Shown piece by piece: positions 1-4,868 of a DNA stretch of 5,265 nucleotides (positions are counted from its first letter, which is position 1; each line of letters opens with the position of its first letter). The stretch covers positions 1 through 5,265 of the forward strand of contig JAMWBX010000113.1 in the NCBI GenBank assembly GCA_023818725.1, read 5' to 3'. The notes beneath the pieces are model-generated. The model saw only the letters and a program-made list of their open reading frames with translations. It ran no database searches and was not told where the DNA came from. The position numbers and the translations under genes were made by a program. The stretch comes from Candidatus Omnitrophota bacterium. GTDB lineage: Bacteria; Ratteibacteria; UBA8468; B48-G9; DTJG01.

Positions 1-485
1 AAGACGCGGCAGAAAAAGGCATTGGAATCATTGCAATGAAACCACTGGCAGGTGGAAATATAAGAAAATACGACTCCGCAATAAGGTATGTTTTGAACAG
101 ACCTGTTTCAACCGCATTGATTGGAATATCAAAAGTCAGTGAAGCAAGACAGAATTTAAGGGCTGTAAAAAACTTGAAAATCACTGAAGAAGATCTTGAA
201 TTTTTTAAAAAAATCCGAAAACAGTTGGGCAAGATATTTTGCAGGTATTGCGGACACTGTATCTTTCCTGAACCCTGCCCCAGGGAAATTCCTGTGAGAA
301 CTATTATGATGCTTGAAACTCTTGCATACCAGTCAAATCTGAGAAGGACTGTTTCAGAAAAAACCTTGAAATCAGTAGAAAAGTGCGCAAAATGCGGACT
401 TTGCGAAGAAAGGTGTCCTTATAAACTACCAATCAGAAAACTCTTACCGAAAAAGGTCAAAAAATATCTTGAAATGACCCGATGA
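1..485 (+). CDS. Aldo/keto reductase with C-terminal 4Fe-4S ferredoxin-like domain (5' partial)
   Basis: This is the C-terminal part of an NAD(P)H-dependent aldo/keto reductase of the iron-sulfur-containing subgroup, presumably a cytoplasmic oxidoreductase; the substrate cannot be told. The frame is open from base 3, so the ATG at 36 is internal: the reading GIGIIAMKPLAGG spans it and is the late-barrel motif of the family. The stretch YVLNRP..TALIGISKVSEARQNL is the usual cofactor-binding end of the barrel. It is followed by two cysteine clusters, CxxCxxCx5CP (window residues 80-92) and CxxCxxCxxxCP (128-138), which would bind two 4Fe-4S clusters. The first cluster has five residues before its last Cys, where I expect about three. 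About 160 residues are visible of a family usually near 370-390. The stop lies 3 bp from the end of the convergent pseudogene. Family assignment is firm. Confidence 0.93.
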   Translation, partial: DAAEKGIGIIAMKPLAGGNIRKYDSAIRYVLNRPVSTALIGISKVSEARQNLRAVKNLKITEEDLEFFKKIRKQLGKIFCRYCGHCIFPEPCPREIPVRTIMMLETLAYQSNLRRTVSEKTLKSVEKCAKCGLCEERCPYKLPIRKLLPKKVKKYLEMTR

Positions 486-488
486 TGA

Positions 489-1075
489 TTATTCAGTCAC
501 AAGACAATGAAACTTGTCTATTTCAGGAATCCTGATAACATATCTCTTCCCCGATTTTGAAGCACCTATTTTTCCATACGGGCTGAAGATTTTTTTACAG
601 TTATTCCCTCAGGCGGAACAAATTCAACAATAATATTTTTTGCTTCTTACCTGAAAAATTTGTTAACGTTATTGTTACGCCATTTTTTCTTTCAAGCAAA
701 ACAGCCTCAACCAGCGGGTGTGAACAGACAATATTACTCTGTATATTTCCAAGCAAATCTTTAATAATTTCGCGAACTTCCCTCATTAAAAACAGAGCCA
801 AAGCCATAACAGCTTTCATATCTTACCCAGAGCCTGTAAACCTTTGATTCAGGAACTTCAAAAGAAAAAGTTGCAAGTGCAGAATTGTCTGACGCATCTG
901 CTTCAATCTTCTGTCTGCTGAAAAAGTTCGGTAAAGAGGGGAAATAACCATCATCTGTTATACTCCAGCCCTTAATCAGTTTAAATGCCTCTGCCTCAAT
1001 CGGAAGTTCAAAGCTGTAAGAAACTGAGCAAATAAATAGGCAGGAACAAATGCCGGCAATTATCCATTTTTCCAT
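489..1075 (-). pseudogene. Remnant of a secreted carbohydrate-binding/glycosidase-like protein (internal deletion plus frameshifts)
   Basis: Reading leftward from the ATG at 1073-1075, the first frame gives a Sec signal peptide (about residues 1-22, hydrophobic IIAGICSCLFICSVSYS). A segment ending VYRLWVRYESCYGFGSVF follows, which resembles the start of carbohydrate-binding-like domains in large secreted proteins. Near 784-800 the meaningful reading jumps frame to REVREIIKDLLGN...SHPLVEAVLLE..NGVTITLTNFSGK, which looks like the far C-terminal tail of glycosidase-like proteins. The tail continues only if one A is restored in the run at 636-641 (giving VEFVPPEGITVKKSSARMEK) and another in the run at 569-573 (giving IGASKSGKRYVIRIPEID, stop at 489-491). 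What remains is about 190 codons; I expect several hundred for an intact relative. The SD and promoter region survive. Decay by deletion is inferred; the product name is only a family resemblance. Confidence 0.75.
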
Positions 1076-1081
1076 GTTATT

Positions 1082-1087
1082 CTCCTT
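1082..1087 (-). promoter_or_regulatory. Ribosome binding site of the pseudogene
   Basis: On the minus strand this reads AAGGAG, placed 6 nt before the ATG at 1073-1075. It fixes the ancestral start codon and shows that the 5' end of the broken gene is undamaged. Confidence 0.75.
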
Positions 1088-1089
1088 TT

Positions 1090-1102
1090 GAGTTTAAAAC
1101 TC
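1090..1102. repeat. 13-nt dyad GAGTTT-A-AAACTC
   Basis: Two perfect 6-bp arms are separated by one base. The dyad lies between the SD and the candidate promoter of the minus-strand pseudogene, and would fall at the start of its transcript. The loop is too short for a hairpin, so a protein-binding site is more likely than a terminator. In AT-rich DNA it could be chance. Confidence 0.4.
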
Positions 1103-1105
1103 GAC

Positions 1106-1119
1106 ACTTTGTACAAAGT
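1106..1119. promoter_or_regulatory. Perfect 14-bp palindrome ACTTTGTACAAAGT, candidate operator
   Basis: The 14 bases are fully self-complementary around GTAC, as expected for the site of a dimeric repressor or activator. On the minus strand the palindrome contains the candidate -10 hexamer TACAAA, so bound protein would block RNA polymerase. It lies upstream of the pseudogene start and about 115 bp upstream of the divergent endonuclease V gene. The regulator is not in the window. Confidence 0.5.
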
Positions 1120-1135
1120 CGCATTGTGTAGTCAA
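1108..1135 (-). promoter_or_regulatory. Candidate sigma-70-type promoter for the pseudogene
   Basis: On the minus strand, TTGACT (1130-1135, five of six matches to TTGACA) is followed after 16 nt by TACAAA (1108-1113, four of six matches to TATAAT). Transcription would start near 1100, leaving a leader of about 25 nt with the SD inside it. This is a consensus match only. Confidence 0.45.
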
Positions 1136-1156
1136 TGTTATATTAAAATTTTTATG

Positions 1157-1211
1157 TTCGCAAATTCGCAATTCAAACGCTGATCTCTGAAGCATTTTTA
1201 AGTTTTCGCAA
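1157..1211 (+). repeat. Three copies of TTCGCAA in the divergent intergenic region
   Basis: TTCGCAA occurs at 1157-1163, 1165-1171 and 1205-1211; the first and third copies extend to TTCGCAAA. The first two are a tandem pair with an 8-nt period, and the third starts 40 nt after the second, just upstream of the candidate -10 of the endonuclease V gene. They could be activator sites for the downstream operon or simple low-complexity sequence. Confidence 0.3.
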
Positions 1212-1223
1212 AGTTATTATAAA
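1195..1223 (+). promoter_or_regulatory. Candidate promoter of the endonuclease V operon
   Basis: A -10-like TATAAA lies at 1218-1223, overlapping an alternative TATTAT at 1215-1220; the only -35-like element at proper spacing is a weak TTTTTA at 1195-1200. The next gene starts at 1233, so the transcript would begin within about 5 nt of the start codon. This is the only gap large enough to hold a promoter for the + strand gene series. Confidence 0.4.
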
Positions 1224-1232
1224 ATTTATTCT

Positions 1233-1874
1233 ATGAAATTATCTGAATTAATCAGAATTCAGGAAACCCTGAGAAAAAAAATAGAACCTGTTTATTCAGG
1301 AAATAATGTTCAATTTGTTGCAGGCTGCGATGTTGCTTATACACATGAAAACTCAATTGCGTGTGTGGTGGTGATGAAAATGTCTGAGATGAGTATCGTA
1401 GAAACTTCTTTTCATAAAGAAAAAACACGATTCCCATACATTCCCGGGTTTCTTGCATTCAGGGAAGCAAATGCAATTGCTCGCGCCATAGCAAAGATCA
1501 AGACAACCGTTGATGTTTTTATTCTTGACGGACATGGAATCGCTCACCCCCGAAGAATGGGTCTTGCAACCCATGCTGGAATACTTGTTGACAGACCTAC
1601 CATTGGTTGCGCAAAATCATTACTTGCCGGGACATACCGAATGCCGGGAAAAGAAAAAGGGGATTTCTCAACTGTTATAATTGACAATGAAGTTGTCGGA
1701 ATCTGTTTACGAACTAAAAAAGGTGCAAAACCAGTCTTTGTCTCACCGGGAAATCATATGGATATTGAAAATTCAATAAAGATTGTGCTTCAATGCACAG
1801 CAAACTATAAAACCCCAGAGCCACTGAGATTGGCTCATATTTTTGCAAACAGAAAGAAAAATATGGAGGCTTAA
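1233..1874 (+). CDS. nfi: Endonuclease V
   Basis: Endonuclease V is a Mg-dependent repair enzyme that nicks DNA one nucleotide 3' of deoxyinosine and other deaminated bases. At 213 residues it is normal for the family. The RNase-H-like catalytic acids are visible: D33 in the GCDVAY strand, E78 in YIPGFLAFRE and D99 in the DGHGIAHPRRMGLATH block. H105, K128 (TIGCAKSLL) and H202 (LRLAH) match other conserved positions. Y69-I70-P71-G72 form the wedge motif that reads the lesion. The start at 1233 aligns with the family N-terminus; upstream in-frame codons up to the stop at 1188-1190 offer no ATG, GTG or TTG. No Shine-Dalgarno is present and a -10-like element lies only 9 nt upstream, suggesting leaderless translation. 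It is first in the + strand series, and its stop abuts the next start. Confidence 0.96.
   Translation: MKLSELIRIQETLRKKIEPVYSGNNVQFVAGCDVAYTHENSIACVVVMKMSEMSIVETSFHKEKTRFPYIPGFLAFREANAIARAIAKIKTTVDVFILDGHGIAHPRRMGLATHAGILVDRPTIGCAKSLLAGTYRMPGKEKGDFSTVIIDNEVVGICLRTKKGAKPVFVSPGNHMDIENSIKIVLQCTANYKTPEPLRLAHIFANRKKNMEA
1865..1869 (+). promoter_or_regulatory. Ribosome binding site of the nitroreductase gene
   Basis: GGAGG lies within the last codons of the endonuclease V gene. It is 5 nt from the ATG at 1875 and 8 nt from a second ATG at 1878. The 4-6 nt spacing at other genes of this window favours 1875. Confidence 0.7.
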
Positions 1875-2543
1875 ATGATGGGTATTAAAAAAATTTCATT
1901 GTTCCTCTTATTATTAACGCCGGTCTTTGTGCTTGCGCAGAATGATAAAGGCGTGTCTCTAACTCTACCTGCTCCTGAAATAAAAGGCAAGGTATCAGTT
2001 GAAGAGGCCCTTTCAAAAAGACGAAGTGTAAGGCAGTACAGGAATGAACAGATATCAATGAAGGAACTTGGACAATTACTGTGGGCTGCCCAGGGGATTA
2101 CCGCTAAATGGGGTGGAAGAACATCGCCATCAGCAGGCGCAACCTATCCGCTTGAAATTTATGTTGCAGCAGGAAATGTGGAAAATATTAAACCAGGTCT
2201 TTATCAATATATGCCAGAGTCCCACGCACTGAAAGAAATCTTTGTTGGTGATATACGAAAAGAACTATGTCGCGCGTCTTTTGGTCAAAAATCAATTGAA
2301 AATGCGCCGGCAACCATTATCATAGCAAGTGATTTTTCTCCAACCAGAAAAAGATACGGGGAAAGGGCTGTTCGTTATGTTTATATTGAAGTCGGACACG
2401 CAGGGCAGAATATCTATTTGCAGGCAGAAGCGCTTGCTCTTGGAACTGTCGCTATAGGCGCTTTCAACGACCACGAAATTAAAGCGCTCCTGAAGATTCA
2501 AAAAGAGGTTTTATACTTAATGCCTGTTGGCAGAAAAATATGA
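1875..2543 (+). CDS. Exported SagB/ThcOx-type nitroreductase (FMN oxidoreductase)
   Basis: This is an FMN-dependent oxidoreductase of the nitroreductase fold, closest in pattern to the SagB/ThcOx branch, some members of which oxidise peptide heterocycles. FMN-phosphate contacts are expected at R49-R50-S51-V52-R53. The family block PSAGATYPLEIYV is at 85-97, the dimer/FMN helix GHAGQNIYLQAEALALG at 174-190, and the C-terminal strand YLMPVGR at 214-220. Residues 1-21 form a Sec signal peptide (MGIKK, then a Leu-rich core, then LA before QND), with no twin arginine and no lipobox Cys. The mature enzyme should therefore sit outside the cytoplasm. The start could be 1875 or 1878, two adjacent Met codons. 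It directly follows endonuclease V (0 bp) and lies 10 bp before the UroD-like gene. No YcaO or peptide precursor is nearby, so thiazole/oxazole maturation is not supported; the substrate is unknown. Confidence 0.88.
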   Translation: MMGIKKISLFLLLLTPVFVLAQNDKGVSLTLPAPEIKGKVSVEEALSKRRSVRQYRNEQISMKELGQLLWAAQGITAKWGGRTSPSAGATYPLEIYVAAGNVENIKPGLYQYMPESHALKEIFVGDIRKELCRASFGQKSIENAPATIIIASDFSPTRKRYGERAVRYVYIEVGHAGQNIYLQAEALALGTVAIGAFNDHEIKALLKIQKEVLYLMPVGRKI

Positions 2544-2549
2544 AAGGAG
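2544..2549 (+). promoter_or_regulatory. Ribosome binding site deciding the start of the UroD-like gene
   Basis: AAGGAG lies 4 nt before the ATG at 2554. It immediately follows the nitroreductase stop (2541-2543) and rules out the longer reading that would start at 2527. Confidence 0.75.
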
Positions 2550-2553
2550 AAAA

Positions 2554-3633
2554 ATGACAGACAGGGAATGTTTTTATGCATCGATGAATTATCAGGCCAG
2601 AGACAGACATCCTTACTGGGACCTTTTCGGACCATGGCCTGAAACCCTTGAAAAATGGAAACAGCAGGGTTATGACGGGAAAGATGATTTCGGCGCTGAT
2701 AAACTTGTTCAGATACAGCATATCTTTTCTCCGTACCCGCCTTTTGAAAAAAAAATCATCTCAGAGGATGAAAAACACATTATTGTCGTTGACGAAGATG
2801 GCGTGATGATGAAAAAATTTAAGGAAAAAGATAAAAGCTCAATGCCACAGTTTTTGAAGTTTCCTGTAGAGACAAGAAATGAGTTCAGAAAATTCTGGAA
2901 ACAGAGAATGATACCGGATGTGAGTTTAAGATTGGGGCCTGATTGGAAAAAGAAACTAATTGATGCTCATCGCAGTAACTGTCCGTTTTTTGTTACAGCA
3001 GATAGATGGGTCGGTTTTTTTGGACCGTTGAGAAATCTGGTAGGGGTTGAAAAACTGTGTACCCTTTTTTACGATGATCCCTCGTTTGTTGAAGAAATGA
3101 TGGAAGCTTTTTTGCAGCATATCATCGAAACAATGAAACAGGTTCTTGATATTGTTTGTGTCGATATTTTGATCATATGGGAGGATATGGCATATCATTC
3201 AGGTCCCCTTATTTCACCTCAAATGGTAAAAAGATTAATGATGCCAAGATACAAAAAGCTTGTGGACTTTGTTAAAAATTATGGCAAAAAGGTGTCATTT
3301 GTTGCTCTCGATAGCGATGGAAATGTTGATTCTCTTATCCCTGTTTGGCTTGACGCTGGTATCGACATTGTTTATCCCTTTGAAGTTCAGGCAGGAATGG
3401 ATGTTGTCGCGCTGAGGAAAAAATATGGAAAATCATTGAGAATGTGGGGAGGTTTCGACAAAAGAATTATTGCAAAGGGCCCTGTGGCAATAGATCAAGA
3501 AGTAAAAAGATTGGAAAGACTTGTTGAAGAAGGTGGTTATATATGCGGAATGGACCACAGCGCTCCACCTGATATTTCCTTTGAAAATTTCAGACATTTT
3601 ATGATGAGAATGAAACAGATAAGCAAGAAATAG
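2554..3633 (+). CDS. Uroporphyrinogen decarboxylase (URO-D/MtaA) superfamily protein, not HemE
   Basis: This 359-residue protein has the TIM-barrel pattern of the URO-D superfamily, which includes HemE and corrinoid-dependent methyltransferases such as MtaA and CmuA. Landmarks are MTDRECFYASMNYQ..DRHPYW at the N-terminus, WEDMAYHSGPLISPQMVKRLMMPRYKKL (209-236), DSDGN (253-257), FEVQAGMDV (276-284), WGGFDKR (298-304) and the closing GMDHSAPPDISFENF (332-346). The HemE signature around WxMRQAGR is absent, so heme synthesis is unlikely. The HxC zinc motif of MtaA-type methyltransferases is replaced by DSDG. I know similar proteins as abundant, uncharacterised families in uncultivated bacteria. 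No corrinoid protein is visible. The start at 2554 is preferred because AAGGAG lies just upstream and MTxRE is the usual N-terminus. An A9 run at 2747-2755 is in frame. Function is unknown. Confidence 0.88.
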   Translation: MTDRECFYASMNYQARDRHPYWDLFGPWPETLEKWKQQGYDGKDDFGADKLVQIQHIFSPYPPFEKKIISEDEKHIIVVDEDGVMMKKFKEKDKSSMPQFLKFPVETRNEFRKFWKQRMIPDVSLRLGPDWKKKLIDAHRSNCPFFVTADRWVGFFGPLRNLVGVEKLCTLFYDDPSFVEEMMEAFLQHIIETMKQVLDIVCVDILIIWEDMAYHSGPLISPQMVKRLMMPRYKKLVDFVKNYGKKVSFVALDSDGNVDSLIPVWLDAGIDIVYPFEVQAGMDVVALRKKYGKSLRMWGGFDKRIIAKGPVAIDQEVKRLERLVEEGGYICGMDHSAPPDISFENFRHFMMRMKQISKK

Positions 3634-3640
3634 AAGGAGG
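3634..3640 (+). promoter_or_regulatory. Ribosome binding site of the flavin-reductase-like gene
   Basis: A full AAGGAGG starts at the base after the UroD-like stop codon and lies 4 nt before the ATG at 3645. It is the strongest SD in the window, so this gene may be translated well independently of its neighbour. Confidence 0.8.
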
Positions 3641-3644
3641 CGTT

Positions 3645-4196
3645 ATGGCAAAAAGATTTATTGAAAAAGGCCTGACGAATCTGGTCAGGGCAAGACCGAT
3701 AATAATTATTGTAACCCTGCATCCAGATGGTACGCCAAATGCTGGAACCTTTGGCGCATACACCAATGTTTCAGCAACAGAAATAGGCATAGCTATCGGA
3801 AAGCCTTCCCATACCTATAAAAATATCAAGGCAAAAGGAGAACTGACTATAAATGTTGTTACAAAACCGATTGCGCAGGCAGCTGAAATCTGCGGGCAGG
3901 ATATTCCTGCAAGTAGAAGTGAAATTGATGAAGCAGGTCTTACCATTGAACCGTCAAAAAAGGTCTCACCACCTATTATCAAAGAATGCGTTGCAAACAT
4001 CGAATGCAGATACCTGAAGGAAATTGAAATAAACTATCACAGTTTTGTGCTGGTCGGGTGTATCGCGGGCCACATAGAAGAAGAGTTTATTGCTGACGAT
4101 GGGGGGCTTGATGTGGTAAAATCTCAGGCAATTTTTAATATAGGTTATCCTGAACCTCTATACGCTATTTTAGGAAATCCATTTATGGTAAGATAA
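3645..4196 (+). CDS. Flavin reductase-like FMN-binding protein
   Basis: This is a 183-residue protein of the flavin reductase/flavoredoxin family (split-barrel FMN fold), without a signal peptide and so cytoplasmic. Visible features are a strand ending VTLHPDGTPNAGTFGAYTNVS (23-43), where relatives bind FMN, then GIAIGKPSHTYKNI (48-61), ELTINVV (66-72) and a conserved loop around HSFVLVGCIAGH (132-143). Relatives reduce free flavin with NAD(P)H or pass electrons as flavoredoxin-like carriers in anaerobes. A partner oxidoreductase is not certain, but the adjacent UroD-like gene and the FAD oxidase downstream are candidates. It follows the UroD-like gene by 11 bp, and its stop abuts the next ATG. 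Family call is firm; the role is open. Confidence 0.9.
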   Translation: MAKRFIEKGLTNLVRARPIIIIVTLHPDGTPNAGTFGAYTNVSATEIGIAIGKPSHTYKNIKAKGELTINVVTKPIAQAAEICGQDIPASRSEIDEAGLTIEPSKKVSPPIIKECVANIECRYLKEIEINYHSFVLVGCIAGHIEEEFIADDGGLDVVKSQAIFNIGYPEPLYAILGNPFMVR

Positions 4197-4868
4197 ATGC
4201 AAAAAAAATTTGAAGAGATTCTTGAGAAAAAGATAAAAGGTAAAATCACGCTCAAAATAGTGAATGATAATAAACTTATTCTCCATGTTAGAAAAACAGA
4301 AAGGGAAAAAGCGGTGAAGATTAATCGATGTTTTCTGGATGCACCGGAAGAAATTATCGATGCAGTTGCGGGATTTATCCTTGGAAACAAAAAGAGATAC
4401 CATCGACGAAAACTGGTCAGGTTTGCAAGAGAAAAAATTTCTGCTGAAATTTCCGATAAAGTAAAGATTGAATACGAAGGTGAAGTTTATAATCTGAGAG
4501 AAATTTTTGATTTCTTGAATGCTAAGCATTTTAATAATTCCATCACAAGCAAAATTACTTTTGGCAGAAGGTTTAACAATGAAAGAAGTCGCTCCATAGT
4601 TTTTGGCAATTATAACCCGAAAAAGAATCTCATAAGAATAAACAGAGCTCTTGATAGTCATCTGGTTCCTGAATTTTTTGTAAGATACATAGTTTTCCAC
4701 GAAATGCTTCACGCGCATATGTATCTTTCAGGTTCAAATTCACCAGGACATTCAAAAAGATTCAAAAAGAAAGAACTCTCATATCCTGGAATAAAAATTG
4801 CTGAAAAATGGAAAAAAGAAAATCTCGATCTTTTTATAAAATCAGCCAATGTACAACAAACTGAATGA
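4197..4868 (+). CDS. SprT-like zinc metalloprotease domain protein
   Basis: The C-terminal half carries the SprT/Spartan-type active site: HEMLH at 168-172, followed 13 residues later by GHSKRF with the third zinc ligand H185, and E169 as catalytic base. Before it, FDFLNAKHFNNSI..ITFGRR (104-125) and the strand FGNYNPKKNLIRINRAL (136-152) match the usual lead-in of the domain. Spartan-like proteases cleave DNA-protein crosslinks, but bacterial SprT-like proteins are largely uncharacterised, so the substrate is inferred. Residues 1 to about 95 are basic and charged, and I do not recognise them. No CxxC zinc ribbon follows the active site, unlike several SprT proteins. There is no clear SD: TAAATG joins it to the previous gene, suggesting coupled translation. 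An A8 run (4201-4208) sits at codons 2-4. The last 20 bp overlap the next gene. Confidence 0.87.
   Translation: MQKKFEEILEKKIKGKITLKIVNDNKLILHVRKTEREKAVKINRCFLDAPEEIIDAVAGFILGNKKRYHRRKLVRFAREKISAEISDKVKIEYEGEVYNLREIFDFLNAKHFNNSITSKITFGRRFNNERSRSIVFGNYNPKKNLIRINRALDSHLVPEFFVRYIVFHEMLHAHMYLSGSNSPGHSKRFKKKELSYPGIKIAEKWKKENLDLFIKSANVQQTE

Noticed and set aside
523..535. 13-nt palindrome TCAGGAATCCTGA as a terminator
   Set aside because: The centre is a single base, so no stable hairpin loop forms, and no T run follows. It falls inside the pseudogene coding tail.
601..819. Minus-strand reading of 72 codons as a separate small protein
   Set aside because: Its first residues lie out of frame inside the upstream reading, and the rest resembles the C-terminal tail of a large secreted protein. 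It is treated as part of the pseudogene.
1875..2543. Part of a thiazole/oxazole-modified peptide cluster
   Set aside because: SagB-like fold only: no YcaO cyclodehydratase, precursor peptide or transporter lies in the window, and the protein is exported.
2527..2553. Extended start for the UroD-like protein (nine extra residues)
   Set aside because: The extension overlaps the nitroreductase end and lacks its own SD, whereas AAGGAG sits 4 nt before the ATG at 2554, where the family N-terminus MTxRE begins.
2554..3633. HemE, uroporphyrinogen decarboxylase of heme synthesis
   Set aside because: The diagnostic N-terminal region (WxMRQAGR) is absent and no other heme gene is nearby.
4170..4718. 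Long minus-strand open frame opposite the SprT-like gene (182 codons)
   Set aside because: It is antisense to a gene with a clear protease active site, shows no recognisable motif, and its Phe/Ser-rich content is what A-rich coding DNA gives on the other strand.
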